DNA of 64,000 nucleotides from Dromiciops gliroides (GCF_019393635.1 NC_057866.1:123007897-123071896); one strand, 5' to 3'; shown: positions 12,801 through 22,780, numbered from the stretch's first letter. Numbers and translations are program-made. Notes: a model not told the origin generated them from the letters alone.

Positions 12801-15800
12801 TCACTGAAAAAACAATCAGGAATTGTCTATATCCTTTCTCCAAGTTGCCAAAGAGCAGGCCCACACACTATGGGAGAGAGGTATACTCATTCTATAAAAA
12901 GAGTTATGCTTATCAAACTGACTTAGAAAAGCTCCCCAGATTGCACCTGCTCCTTTCCAGGAGAGTACCCAATTAATTAGCCTCAAACGTGAACATGGCT
13001 AGGTTGTAACAGAGAAACAGTTAAATAAATCGTGGTTCCTTAATGCCACAGAATATTATCATGTGATTAAGACTAGGAGAGAATACAGAAATATAATGTA
13101 AGGCGACACATCGGCTATGACTATTTAAGAGGAAAAGTGAATGAATGGACAAATGACTTAAATCAATTAATTACTCCTTCCACATCACAGGGGTTAGGGG
13201 CACAGTGGCCACTGCAATGTAGAAAATCCATGTAAAATTTTTTTGGCCCTCCCTTCATACCAGAGAAGAAGTCTGCATTTTTTTCTTTTTTCTTTTCTTT
13301 GTTCCTTCCTTCCTTCCTTTCTTTTTTTTATGGAGTACTTACAATATCTTATTCTAAAATTTGGATTAAATATTTGGTCATAGGCTCTGTGTCATCTGCT
13401 GGTCTTTGCAGGTTGCCTGCAGCTTCTGTAAAACTTCCCTCAAATTCCCATTTGATTTCTTATGCCAACCCCTGATATATTAAAACCATGATGGAGAATG
13501 TTGTGATGTGGAATGGATAACTGTAATTTAAATATAACTAGTTACCAAGCAAGATTGTATTGCTGTTGAATGGTAAGTTTGTAATAGGGATAGGAACTGG
13601 ACCTGTGTTTTTTATTAGTATTGGGAATTATAGGTTAGCAACTTCTTTGCAATTTATCGTCTCAGAGAATTGATTACATTGAGAGATTAAGTGGCTTGCC
13701 CAGAGTTACAGGGCCTATGTATGAGAAGTGATACTTGAACCCACGACTTCCCAATTTCTTGGCTGGCTCTTTATTCACTACTCCACATAACCCCTCTAAG
13801 TTAGCAATAAAATATTTAATTTATTTAAAAATGATTGGATGGTAATTCCCCATTCAAAAACCATTATATTCTTTATTTGCCTTTTTCAGAGCTATTTTTT
13901 GTTTAGGAAAAAAAAATTAGATTCACCATTTTTTTTTGCAGGGCAATGGGGGTTAAGTGACTTGCCCAGGGTCACACAGTTAGTAAGTGTCAAGTGTCTG
14001 AGGCCAGATTTGAACTCAGGTCCTCTTGAATCCAGGGCTGGTACTTTATCCACTGCACCACCTAGCCGCCCCATACCATTTCTTTTTAACTCCTTCCAGC
14101 TAACTTCAAGCTTAGATCATGGGAATGTATTATAACACAAAATAATAATTCACATTTATTTAATTCTTTAAAGTTTGTTAGATATTCTTCTGAAAACCAT
14201 CCCATGGTCTAGAGAGTGTAAGTATTCTATTCTCATTTTACAGATGGGGAAAGTGAGGCTGGGAGAAATTAAGTAAATTATTGGTATTAAATATTAAAGT
14301 AATAATAATTTAATGGTCTTCATTCCTCTTCAGGCTACACTTTAGACTTTATCTACCTACCAGAAACCTCTTCTTCTTGAAAGCTCCCTTTCGCCCTGGA
14401 ATTCACACATTGGCAGTACCTTCCATCCTTTGGCCTCTCCCTCTGTTTGACTGGCTCTTCCAGCACCTTCTTTTTTTTTTTTTTAACAGAATGCAAATTG
14501 GTCTCTTTATTAGGGATGCAGAAGAGGCCATTCTGCCCTTCAGATGATTGGAGGAATGAAGTATTTTTTGAAAAAATGGACAAAGTATTTCTCCCCCCTC
14601 CCACTGGGGCAATGAGGGTCACACAGCTAGTAAGGGTCAAGTGTCTGAGGTTGGATTTGAACTCAGGTCCTCTTGAATCTAGGGCTGTCCAGCACCTTCT
14701 TTTAAGGAAGCTGGCCCAGGCCAACTGTGTCTTCCTTCCTTTCTGGGCTTAACTCCTGACTTGCTCTACTAGGCACCATTCAGCTACCTGGTATCAGTGC
14801 CTTCACTCCCATATCTCCTCCTCCCTATGAGTTTCATTTTCTGTGAGTTTCCCCTCATGAGAGTGTAAGTTCCTTGAGGTCAGGGATTTTCTTTCTCTTT
14901 GCTTGTCCTTGTTTTCCCAACCCTGAGCACAGGGTCTGGCACATAATAAGTACTTCATAAATGCTTATTGACTGACTGATTGATCGACTTATCCACAGTC
15001 ACACAACTCTGGTTGTAGTTCAAACTTGTTTTTCCATTCCAACATAGTGCCCTCCCCATAGCAGGACGCATAGTGGATAATTCTTTTTCAAGGTTCATTG
15101 GAGAAAAGAGAAAAAGGTAAACGAAAATGCCTGGAAGGACAAAAAAGGAGGCCGGAATAAATTGGAGTCAATGGCGCTGTGATTAAACTGCGAATTATTC
15201 CAAACACATGACTAGGCTTGTGCCATGGAAAGGATTCTGGGTTTGGATTCACAAGACAGGGGTTTACCTCCTAGCTCTGCAGATTAAGAGATGGGTGACT
15301 TTGAGCAAGTGAGTTAACCTCAGTTTCTTCATCTGTAAAATGAGGGGGCTGGACGAAATGATGTCAAAGTGTTCTTCAGCTCCATATCTATGAACCCACA
15401 TATCAGCCGTACAGAACGATGTACTGGGAAGTGGTGCAGTCACATCTCTCCAGCATTGACTGATCCAATCTCTGCCTCTTCTTCATTGAAACTCTTTATG
15501 TAGAGTGCCACGTCATTATGGTTATAACCTTTACTATAAACTTCTAGGGGTGGGGCAGGATGGAGACTAATAATAGCATAAATAGCTGCTGGGAAAAGCC
15601 AGAGCAGTTTTTATGGGAAAGGCATGAGATATCTCTGATCATGTGGTCATTCTCTAGAGCAGGATTTTTTTTTTTTTTTGCGGGGCTAGTGGGGTTAAGT
15701 GACTTGCCCAGGGTCACACAGCTAGTAAGTGTCAAGTGTCTGAGGCTGGATTTGAACTTAAAAAAAAAAAGTTTTGATAATTATGATTTTCTTTGTAATC

Positions 15801-18800
15801 CTATTTATTTTATTTTATGCATTTAAAACCACTATTATGGGGCAGCTAGGTGGTGCAGTGGATAAAGCACCGGCCCTGGATTCAGGAGGACCTGAGTTCA
15901 AATCCGGCCTCAGACACTTGACACTTACTAGGTGTGTGACCTTGGGCAAGTCACTTAACCCTCATTGCCCAGCAAAAAATAAAATAAAATAAAACCACTA
16001 TTCTGAGACAGAGTCCACAAGATTTACCAGACTGCCCAAGGGGTCCACGAGACAAAAAAAGGTTAAGAACTCCTGTCCCATAGTGAGGGGATCCAGGCAG
16101 CACCTCTTTCTTACTGTCTCTGCCTCCCTAGGATATTCTTGCCACACAAAACTAAATGAGAATTTGGCTATAGAGGCATATATGAAAAAAACCACAAAAT
16201 TACCCTGGGCAAACCCCAGATGGTACAATTAGGGAACAATAATTCAAACCACAAAAAAACAAGGGATTGGAAAGGCCTAAAATGATTTATACACGGAAAC
16301 CTGGTAATGATTCTATATACAAAATGAAATTCAGGGCTTCTATTTGGAATTGATTTCAAAGAATCTCAAGACTAAAATACCCTTATCTATCTATTTTCCT
16401 TCCTTCCTTCCTCCCTCTCCCCCCACCCCCATTTTCTCTCTCCCTTCCTTTCCTTCATATATTTTCCTCCTAGTATTTCTGTCATAAAGTGTTTGGACTT
16501 CACTTCCCACTAATGCCATGTGTATTTGTGGGAAAGTATGACCTAATTTTATTGGGGTGAAGGTGGGGGAGCAAAGGGTTACTATACTTTCTGTATTATT
16601 TCACTAAATACTTTTGATTTGAACTACTTATGCCTTCTGGCTGATTGACAAAAGTAGCTACATTTACAGGGGCTCACCAACTGTGGTTTCCACTTGATAA
16701 GGAGCCTTGAACTTGGAATAACTTTTTGAAGAACTCCACATGTGAGGAGTGGAGTGGGGTGGGATACCCCTGAAGCTACATATTTCTTGACTTCAAATTA
16801 CTGAAGAAATAGGCTAGAGAAGATCAATAATTTGCTCAAGGTACAACTGGTAATTTAGATTTTGAACTGAGGCCCTCTAAGTCCAGATTCAGGGCTCTTT
16901 GATTACATCTATTAGATGGGTGCAGAAAAAAGTGCTATCTGATGCTCTCCACATCCAGAAAAATGAACTGTGGAATCTGGATGCAGATTGAATCACACTG
17001 TTTCGACTTTTTTTTTCTTTTTTGAGGTTTTTCCCTTTTGTTCTGATTCTTACACAATATGACTAATGCAGAAATATTTTAATGTGATTGTACATATATA
17101 ACCTATATCAGATTGCTTTCAGTTTGGGGAGGGGGGGAGGGAAAGGAAGGAGGGAGAAAACTCTGGAACTCAAAATTTTACAAAAACAAATGTTGAAGAG
17201 GGGCAGCTGGGTGGTGCAGTGCATAAAGCACTGGCTCTGAATTCAGGAGGACCCGAGTTCAAATCCAGCCTCAGACACTTGACACTTAACTAGCTGTGTG
17301 ACCTTGGGCAAGTCACTTAACCCTCATTGCCCTCCAAAAAAAAAAAAAGGAATCTGAAAAACAAATGTGGAAATGATCTTTACATGTAACTGGAAAATAA
17401 TAAAATACTTTTATGATTTACAAAAAAAGGTGCTACTTGAGGTCTAAGATGTACAAATTTTGGCACTACAACCTCTAGATTATCAGTATAGCAAAGGGCA
17501 ATAAATATGCCCTTCACTGGCTACGGAGGAAGAGGGCCCAGAACTTTAGTAAAAAAAGAAAAATACAACATAACAAAACGCCTCACTTCATTCCATGAAA
17601 TATAAGAGAAAGGTCAGTAGGCTATGTCCAAAATGGACAGGAAAGGAAGAAGCCATTCTTTTCTACATAATTCCACTGATATTATCTTCAGAATAATTAT
17701 CTCTTCAACTCTAGCCCCCACTATCCAAAAGTTGCTAAAAATGATTTTGGAGAAAAGGCATTAAAAACAGAAAATAGAACGTAAGAACTCAATGGAAAAG
17801 TTTAATGGGTATAAATTGGGAAGGAGAGAAGATGGTAATCTTCTATTTCTTTGCATACCCCACAACACCTATCATGGTGTCCTGCACATAATAGGTGCTT
17901 AATAAATTTTGATTTGAAGATGTAAATATCTCAATGCCCTCACCCCCCAAAAGTAGAGGAAACTGAGTAGCAACATGTAATGAAAAGAAGGCAAAGCAAG
18001 TTTAGACTGAACAGCAAGATATGTTTCCTAGAATAAAACACTGTATTTTTGAATAGTCTCCCAAGATAATCAGTGGAAGCACCATTTATTACTTAGGACA
18101 TTTACCATCAGACTGGAGGAGCCCTGGAAGGCATAATCTTGTTAGGGAAGGAGGCTAGAGTCTTGTTAGGAACCAGAGACGGATATGGGGTTGTGATTTT
18201 GATCAATTTTGACAGCACAATGTATTTCTGTAAGTTTGTTCTGCAAGTAGAGGAAAAAAATTCAACATTCAAAGGTACTTTGCATACTAATAGACAGAAA
18301 TACCATATTTTTGATCCTCATCTCCAGACCACTTGGCAAGCTGTGGTAAAAATATCTCCTAATAAGATAGGAAAATAGAAAATGCTCTATCTAGTAATAA
18401 CACTGAAGTTAAATACAGTTCTACTTCAAATGAATCAGATCCAAACCCAGCCATTTCTTAGAGCCTTTTGTCGCTGGAATAATTTGATATAACTCAGTGA
18501 TTAACAGATGATCACATCAAAGGTAATTTAAAGTCTACCACATATACTACTGCACTTTGAGAAGTTGATATCATCAAGAAGGAAATTTATATCATGGGAA
18601 AGAAAACCAATGGTTAAATAAATCCTTTAAGTTATAGCTCTAAATTTAAAATTAGATGAAATTCATGAGACTCTGCTTTTAAAGACAACACCTGCCGTTA
18701 CCACCCTGCTTTCTTTTCAGTTCTAGTTCCATGCAAGTAAAACCGAAAGCTAATATGGATCACCTATTTACACAAAAGCATCCCAAGTCAATTGGACACA

Positions 18801-19337
18801 TTTTTTTTTATACTGCATTGTATTTTTATACTGACACTTACCCTCTGGAGTAGCATTAAGATGATTTCTTTGAATTGACAAAACTTTGAGAGACGTAAAA
18901 ACATTTCTGAAACCATTTCCTTGGCATTTCCCCAGTAAGCTGCTACGGTTCTGTAGATCGAATGAAAGGGAGTGAATTCCATTGTCACTCAAGTTTAACG
19001 TTTCCAAAGAGGGAAAACACATAAAAGAGCTGAAAGTTAGCTCGGATATCCTATTGTTACTTAGGTTCAGGTGTTTTATGGTCCACTCTTCGTTTTCCAT
19101 GTTAGATACTGAGAGAGCTCTAATAGAATTGTAACTTAAATCCACTGTGGTCACTGTTTGTGGTATAGCCATTGGTATATCAGATTTTCCAGTAAAAGAA
19201 CAATCCATCAAAAGGTCCCCATCCCACCGGCATCTGGAGTCAGACGGAATATCAAATTTTCTTGTTTTGGTTGCTGCTGTTCTGGTAAAATAAAGGCTTA
19301 GCACTACAATAATCACGATGAGGTAAGACCTTTTCAT
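3673..19337 (-). CDS. LRRC66: LRRC66, leucine-rich repeat protein (partial: first two coding exons)
   Basis: Two minus-strand exons (19337-18842 and 3842-3673) join in phase into 222 codons resembling the N-terminus of human LRRC66, a single-pass membrane protein whose role is poorly known. Visible are a hydrophobic signal peptide (about residues 1-22), a cysteine pair (C36, C46) like an LRR N-terminal cap, and leucine-rich repeats from about residue 63 to the end, with repeated LxLSxN-type cores (DLSYN, LNLSNN, LNLSDN, LDLSSN). The human protein is about 880 residues, so the last LRRs, the membrane segment and the cytoplasmic tail lie beyond base 1; no exon for them was found in 1-3600. It lies in tandem upstream of SGCB in the same orientation as in human. 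Identification is by recall of the human sequence plus synteny. No stop or frameshift interrupts the two exons. Confidence 0.88.
3893..4057 (+). mobile_element. WSINE1-type SINE, subfamily A, just upstream of LRRC66 coding exon 2
   Basis: Intact head and body. AAGATCTAATAGAT (3879-3892) and AAGATCTAACAGAT (4058-4071) form the duplication. It sits about 50 bp upstream of the exon's acceptor. Confidence 0.9.
4932..5267 (-). mobile_element. Probable solitary LTR of an endogenous retrovirus
   Basis: A 336-bp segment has inverted ends TGTTC/GAACA, a CCAAT-like box in its first third and an AATAAA signal about 60 bases before its 3' end (minus strand), the layout of a U3-R-U5 LTR. No internal retroviral sequence or clear target duplication is seen. 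An old fossil, family not assigned. Confidence 0.5.
5407..5460. repeat. 54-nt near-perfect palindrome
   Basis: Arms 5407-5426 and 5441-5460 are exact reverse complements over 20 bp; the 14-nt centre can add four more pairs around a 4-nt loop. An AT microsatellite follows at 5461-5495. Confidence 0.9.
5627..5754 (-). mobile_element. WSINE1-type SINE with internal deletion
   Basis: The body jumps from GGTTAAGTGA to GTGTCAAGT, missing the GACCCTGGGCAAG section. Flanked by CCATTCTTTTC (5616-5626) and CCATTATTTTC (5755-5765). Confidence 0.85.
5766..6000 (+). mobile_element. L1 3'-end fragment
   Basis: Phrases such as GGGGAGACTTGCATGA and AGTAGAGCCAGAAGATC resemble the marsupial L1 3' region seen better at 61723-62384. 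Confidence 0.5.
6085..6535 (+). mobile_element. MIR split by a hAT-type element
   Basis: The left part (to 6159) ends in CATATATTATCTCAAGGAAACC; the right part (from 6371) continues GGTAAGTGCTATAGGTACTG and ATTTTACAGCCTAGGAAACTG, the expected order of a MIR. Confidence 0.65.
6160..6370 (+). mobile_element. hAT-Charlie-like short DNA element in a MIR
   Basis: Terminal inverted repeats CAGTGGTTTTCAAAG and (reverse of right end) TAGTGATTCTCAGG. Flanking octamers CTCTAAGG and CCATAAGG look like a diverged 8-bp hAT target duplication. Interior has GGGGGTCTCTGAGGTCAAAA typical of Charlie-type MITEs. Confidence 0.6.
7255..7505 (+). mobile_element. MIR (near full length)
   Basis: It reads GCATTTATGTAGTACCTACT, GTGCCAGGCATGGTGC, CTCATTTAATCATCACAAC and TGAGGAAACTGAGGCA in the order of the MIR consensus. 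Confidence 0.8.
8285..8572 (+). mobile_element. L2 3' end
   Basis: Contains TATAAGCTTCTTGAGGG and ends in TTGAATTGAATTGAA, the typical L2 3' UTR tail. Confidence 0.75.
8664..8909 (+). mobile_element. Long-form CORE-SINE (Mar1-like)
   Basis: tRNA-like head, CORE body, TTTATCTGTAAAATGA, then GGCAAATGACTTCAGTATC and a tail ending CAAGAACAACAAA. Same type as at 803-1053. Confidence 0.75.
9146..9316 (-). mobile_element. hAT-type MITE, copy 1
   Basis: Ends CAGCAGTCTGGACA and CTGCTG (inverted). The interior AATACAATTGGGAAAT and TTAAATTATGGTTTTCT is shared with 9978-10167 and, reversed, with 54668-54844. Confidence 0.6.
9915..10400 (+). mobile_element. Old SINE remnants flanking the hAT MITE
   Basis: CAGAGCTGGAAGGGGTC before the MITE and MIR3-like GTATGGTGTAGTGAAAGG to TAGTTGTGTGACTCTGGG after it are diverged SINE pieces. 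Confidence 0.45.
9978..10167 (-). mobile_element. hAT-type MITE, copy 2, inside an older SINE
   Basis: Starts CAGATATGTGAC and ends GGCACCTCTG. It splits an old SINE whose halves read GTCATCTAGTC and CAACCCTCCTCATTTT. Interior matches copy 1 in the same orientation. Confidence 0.65.
10558..10620. repeat. AT/ATGT microsatellite
   Basis: Alternating TA runs with GTATG interruptions. Confidence 0.85.
11470..11617 (+). mobile_element. WSINE1-type SINE, subfamily A
   Basis: Complete copy with a perfect 15-bp duplication AGATTCCTTCCATAA at 11455-11469 and 11618-11632. Confidence 0.93.
12051..12190 (-). mobile_element. WSINE1-type SINE, subfamily A
   Basis: Perfect 16-bp duplication CTTCTGCATTAATTTT at 12035-12050 and 12191-12206. 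Confidence 0.93.
12497..12784 (-). mobile_element. Composite SINE with a longer unrelated tail
   Basis: The right end has the WSINE-like head and CACACAGCTAGTAAGTGTC, the left ~170 bp a different tail with TGACATCAGAAGGTGATGTC and GAGCCATCTGGGTC. Flanks AATCTTGGGG (12487-12496) and AATCTAGGGG (12786-12795) bound the unit. Confidence 0.65.
13655..13800 (+). mobile_element. Diverged SINE remnant
   Basis: AGATTAAGTGGCTTGCCCAG and TTGAACCCACGACTTCCC match a CORE-SINE body. Confidence 0.45.
13929..14072 (-). mobile_element. WSINE1-type SINE, subfamily A
   Basis: Full-length copy; ACCATTT-like flanks at both ends. Confidence 0.88.
14335..14990 (+). mobile_element. L2 3' region, interrupted by a retrocopy
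   Basis: The right part has GTAAGTTCCTTGAGGTCAGG and TCTGGCACATAATAAG, the L2 tail; the left part (CTCCCTCTGTTTGACTGG) is its likely upstream continuation, split at 14475-14687. Confidence 0.6.
14475..14687 (-). mobile_element. Retrocopy of a polyadenylated RNA: truncated SINE plus unique 3' sequence
   Basis: On the minus strand a 5'-truncated WSINE1 body (14687 to about 14585) runs into about 100 bp of non-repeat sequence, AATAAA at 14511-14506, 21 more bases, then an A run. A perfect 16-bp duplication TCCAGCACCTTCTTTT lies at 14459-14474 and 14688-14703. This is the structure of a reverse-transcribed Pol II 3' end whose 3' UTR contained a SINE. Confidence 0.75.
15215..15395 (+). mobile_element. 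Ancient MIR3-like SINE
   Basis: GCAAGTGAGTTAACCTCAGT and CATCTGTAAAATGAGGG are MIR3-type phrases. Confidence 0.65.
15664..15760 (-). mobile_element. 5'-truncated WSINE1-type SINE
   Basis: The body breaks off at TGGATTTGAACTT, so the head is missing; the T-rich tail is at the left. Confidence 0.85.
15837..15990 (+). mobile_element. WSINE1-type SINE, subfamily A
   Basis: Complete copy with AAAACCACTATT at 15825-15836 and 15991-16002. Confidence 0.92.
16388..16470. repeat. Pyrimidine-rich low-complexity tract
   Basis: CCTT, CT and C runs; no other structure seen. Confidence 0.7.
16943..17422 (+). mobile_element. 5'-truncated L1 3' end, split by a SINE
   Basis: Reads TGCTCTCCACATCCAGA, GTTTTTCCCTTTTGTTCTG, ACCTATATCAGATTGCTT, a G-rich tract and TTTACATGTAACTGGAAAA with an A-rich end, the same order as at 61723-62384. 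Near-identical AAAAAAGTGCTATCTGA and AAAAAAGGTGCTACTTGA flank it. Confidence 0.8.
17201..17348 (+). mobile_element. WSINE1-type SINE inside the L1
   Basis: Full-length copy. ACAAATGTTGAA before it and ACAAATGTGGAA after it look like its target duplication inside L1 sequence. Confidence 0.9.
18842..19337 (-). CDS. LRRC66: LRRC66 first coding exon (signal peptide and first LRRs)
   Basis: The reading frame opens at the ATG at 19337 with residues MKRSYLIVIIVVLSLYF, a typical signal peptide, and runs 165 codons plus one base. It ends at 18842 in GAG-G followed by a perfect GTAAGT donor (18841-18836), giving a phase-1 junction that splits a glycine codon. An acceptor-like TTTCCAATAG ends at 19343, five bases before the ATG, so the exon probably starts at 19342 and the gene has an upstream non-coding exon. 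Cysteines C36 and C46 and LRR cores near residues 63, 88 and 112 are visible. Confidence 0.9.
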
Positions 19338-19481
19338 AATGCCTATTGGAAAAAAGAAAAGGAAAATGAATTCTATTATTCACATACGGCAAACATTTTT
19401 AAAAGCTAGGAGCAAAAAGAAAGATGCATATCCAAACTGAAAGAATTTTAAGGTTTTTTTTTTAAAGGAAATTTTACTTAC

Positions 19482-19720
19482 TTTTGATGCTAAACATTTT
19501 AGTTCTTCAAGTTTGTTTTTTGTTTTTGTTTTTGCTTTGGCTAAGATTTGTCTTCCAAAAAATTAAAGATTTAACAGAATTAATGTTTGTATCACTTTAA
19601 AACAACTATTCTAATTTTTCTGAAAGGAATTTAATCCCCTGGACCTCACCTTTAAAATACTTCTGTTTTTAAAATATCCGTCACCCGGCAGTCACCCAGC
19701 AGTTACCTGGCAAGACTGTC
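19482..19720 (-). other. LRRC66: Candidate LRRC66 5' non-coding exon (3' edge only is defined)
   Basis: A strong donor (CAAAA|GTAAGTAAA) lies at 19481-19476 on the minus strand, 139 bases upstream of the acceptor that precedes the LRRC66 start codon. A short intron 19481-19343 would join an untranslated first exon ending at 19482. The 5' edge is not visible and 19720 is only a guess. Inference from splice motifs. Confidence 0.35.
19680..19712. repeat. Three tandem 11-bp units near the LRRC66 5' end
   Basis: GTCACCCGGCA, GTCACCCAGCA and GTTACCTGGCA follow each other directly. Confidence 0.8.
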
Positions 19721-19920
19721 TACTCGGAATTAGTGAAACATTATCAAGGTTTGGGACTTTGCTGCTTCCTCACTGGTTCTATGGAAGGAGCAAAGTCAAT
19801 TATGCTTATCTACAATTCTGTCCTGAGTGAGACATGTGGCTTATTACTCTAGCACTAAATGGCAGAAAGTTCAATGGGTCAAACACATGCTGTATACTAA
19901 GACTTTATGTGTAAATTAAA

Positions 19921-20020
19921 GGGGCAGCCAGGTGGTACAGTGGATAAAGCACCAGCTCTGGATTCAGGAGAACCTGAGTTCAGATCTGACCTCAGACACT
20001 TGACACTTACTAGCTGTGTA
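19921..20020 (+). mobile_element. 3'-truncated WSINE1-type SINE
   Basis: The head and first part are present; the copy stops after CTAGCTGTGT and lacks the 3' third. Confidence 0.85.
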
Positions 20021-20454
20021 AGTAGGCATGGGAAGTTTTGCCTTGGGAGGTTTCTGCATATTTGTCTTTGCAGGTGTTTTGGAAAACATCATCACTCTCA
20101 GGTTATAAGATATAGAAAAATACCATGTATATTGGTTTAGTTTTTAAAAATTTGTTTTTCCCACACTCATACAGGTGCAGCCAGATACCATCAATCACTT
20201 GAACCTTTTTAGGGGTAGTCCTGAGAAAGCTGTAAGTACCACATTCATCTGAATATAGGATGTTTGACTATATAAACCTCATCCCCCAAAGGTATAATTC
20301 TCAGTAGAAAATAATTGCGTCAAATTATTTTTAATTGATCTATTTGAGATAAATATTATTTTTAAAATTTTATTGATGGCTATTGTTCTTACATCACCTT
20401 CATTTCCAAATATATCCTTCCTGTTACTCCAAACCAGGGACTTATTCCAAGTAA

Positions 20455-20556
20455 CAAAAAATAAAAAAGAAAGAAAAGAAAATGAAGAGAAAAGAACAAA
20501 GAAAGAAAAGAAAAAAGAGAAAAGAAAAAAGAAGGAAAGAAAAAAGAAAGTTCAGC
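20455..20556 (+). repeat. Purine-only (GAAA-rich) tract, about 100 bp
   Basis: Almost uninterrupted A/G run with GAAAGAAAAG-type units. Confidence 0.85.
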
Positions 20557-20934
20557 AAAACTAAGCAATATAGCAATTGAGTCTTACAGTACATGCTAGG
20601 TTCTTCATCCACAATCCCCAGCCTCTCTTGTTAAGTGGGGGAAGGGATATATTTTCCCATTTCTATTTCAGTGACAAGCTTAGTCATTGAAATTATACAC
20701 GATTCACTTTATTTTTATGTCCTTTACACTGAAGCTTTTTTTCCCCTAAAGGTAAATCACTTTGGTCATGTAAAGTATCATGGAAGGCTGAAAAGGACCC
20801 AAGGAAAGGTAGGTGATTTGAATTGGGAAATGAACATGGGAAGTTCCTTATCTTATAAAATGAGGTGGTTAGGCTAGATGATTTGCGAGGTTCCTTCTAG
20901 CTCTAAATCCTGTATTCCTGTTGCAAGGGATACA

Positions 20935-21110
20935 TTGATTCATAAGATCAGAACTCCAGAGCTGGGATGGGCTTTATAAATCTTTAAAATCTTGTCTAAT
21001 CACTTCATCCAGAGGCAAAGAAATGGAGGCCTCAAGATGTCACACAAATAATAAGAAACCGAACCAGGATTAAAATCCAGCTCTTTTAATTCCATAGCCA
21101 GAAGGGAGAA
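20935..21110 (+). mobile_element. Diverged ancient SINE
   Basis: AGAACTCCAGAGCTGGGATGG to ACCAGGATTAAAATCCAG follows the layout of other old SINEs in the window. Confidence 0.5.
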
Positions 21111-21766
21111 GTAGCATGAGGATTGCCAGCCTCTGTCAATCTTTTTCTTCCAGCCCTGTGATGTTCAGACCACAATTACGTCATGAGAGTTGAAAGGAAT
21201 TGAAAGGGGGTTTTTTCCACTCCAAGTTATATGAGTTTCAGTGGATACAAAACTGGATTTCAGCCACTTTCTCCTAACCTGCAACCAGGTAGCCCAAGAA
21301 AAGCAGTTCAAAATCTAGATTTCAAATCCCCAAAGGCTTCTTTAGCTAGTTTTCTGGGTTATCAAAAGAAATAAAATAGCCTGAGATCATGAGTTTTTCA
21401 GAACTGGGGCTGTTGCTAAACAAAGCTATATCACAGGGAAAGATTGGCAGAAGACAGCAGGGAGCAACAGCAGGTTGTAGTGATATTTCCCAGGGCAGCT
21501 ACATTGCTCAGTAGATAGAAGACTAGTCTTGTTATCAGGAAGATTCATCTTTATGAGTTTAAATCATTGCCTCCCATCCCCTACCAAAAATAATCTACTG
21601 CTGGATCCAATGGTCTTTTTTCCTCTATCCTCATCCTTTTTTACCTCCCTATAGTATTTATCAGGGTTATCCACTCCCATCTTCTGGATATTTTCTCTTC
21701 AGTGGGTTTTCATGACCCTATGTTGTTGTTCTCTTTCTTACCCAATTCTTTTAAAAGTATATTTTA

Positions 21767-21913
21767 GGGGCAGCTAGGTGGCGCAGTGGATAGAGCACCG
21801 GCCCTGGAGTCAGGAGGACCTGAGTTCAAATCCGGCATCAGACACTTAACACTTACTAGCTGTGTGACCCTGGGCAAGTCACTTAACCCCAATTGCCTCA
21901 CTAAAAAAAAAAG
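21767..21913 (+). mobile_element. WSINE1-type SINE, subfamily B
   Basis: Diagnostic GCGCAGTGGATAGAGCACCG, GGAGTCAGG and CCCAATTGCCTCACT. GTATATTTTA at 21757-21766 and 21914-21923. Confidence 0.92.
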
Positions 21914-22629
21914 GTATATTTTAATTTTTTTCCGATTCTAAAAATTAAAAACCAGAATAATTCCTTACACACAGAACACAAAAAGAAGATTCTACATGAA
22001 ACCAAATCTTCATTTTCTATCACTTGCTTTAAAGAAAAAGTCTCTAGTGAATTCTATATTTTACTTGTGTGCTTCCTTCTGTTTCCTTCTGTGTATTTAA
22101 AACATGTTTCAGTGGCCCTCTTTTTTGTCTATTCCTCTAAACAAACAAACAAAACCCCTTGTAACAAATAAACAGAGTCAAGCAAAATGAATTCACACAA
22201 TGGCCATGTCCAAAAATGTGTATCTCTTTCTGTACTTTGCACTTCTCATCTCTGTCAAGATTAGGCAACCTGCTTGATCACAGATCCTTTGGAGACATGG
22301 TTGGGCATTGCACTGATCACAGTTCTTAAATCTTTGAAATTCGTTTTGCTTTATACTGTGTTCATCCTTGTCTAAATTATTCTTCTGATTTTATTCATTC
22401 CATTCTACCCTAATTCATACTACCCAGGATTTTCTGGGATCATCTCCTTCATAACTTCTTACAATAATATTCCATTATATTCATGTGCCTCAATTTATTC
22501 AATCACTCCCCAGTGGACAGATATCTTTATATTCTAGTTCTTTGGCTTTTGCTTTTTCCATTTTCACCCCCCCAATCAGGAAGTTGGCTTTGCTTGCAGC
22601 TATTCCCTCTCTGTCATTAGTCTTCCTCA

Positions 22630-22780
22630 TTTTCTTTCTTTTTCTTTTTTTTGCAGGGTCACACAGCTAGTAAGTGTCAAGTGTCTGAGGTCAGATTTGA
22701 ACTCAGGTCCTCCCGAATCCAGGGCCCGTGCTTTATCTACTTCACCACCTAGCTGCCCCCTCTCCACCTAGCTGCCCTGC
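22630..22780 (-). mobile_element. WSINE1-type SINE with duplicated head
   Basis: CACCTAGCTGCCC occurs twice (22745-22757 and 22765-22777), both inside the target duplication AGTCTTCCTCA (22619-22629, 22781-22791). Confidence 0.85.

Larger units (their letters stand above)
3843..18841 (-). other. LRRC66 first coding intron, 15 kb, repeat-rich
   Basis: This intron between the two LRRC66 coding exons contains WSINE1-type SINEs, a solitary LTR, L1 and L2 3' ends, MIR-like SINEs and hAT-type short elements, all listed separately. Stretches without a nameable feature include 4080-4600, 6720-7250, 7900-8280, 8920-9140, 9330-9900, 10800-11460, 11640-12030, 12800-13600, 16020-16900 and 17430-18760. 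Confidence 0.75.

Noticed and set aside
18768-18988. Overlapping minus-strand frames across LRRC66 coding exon 1
   Set aside because: The 66-codon frame is a shadow of the LRRC66 exon; the tail of the main frame past 18842 is intron read-through.
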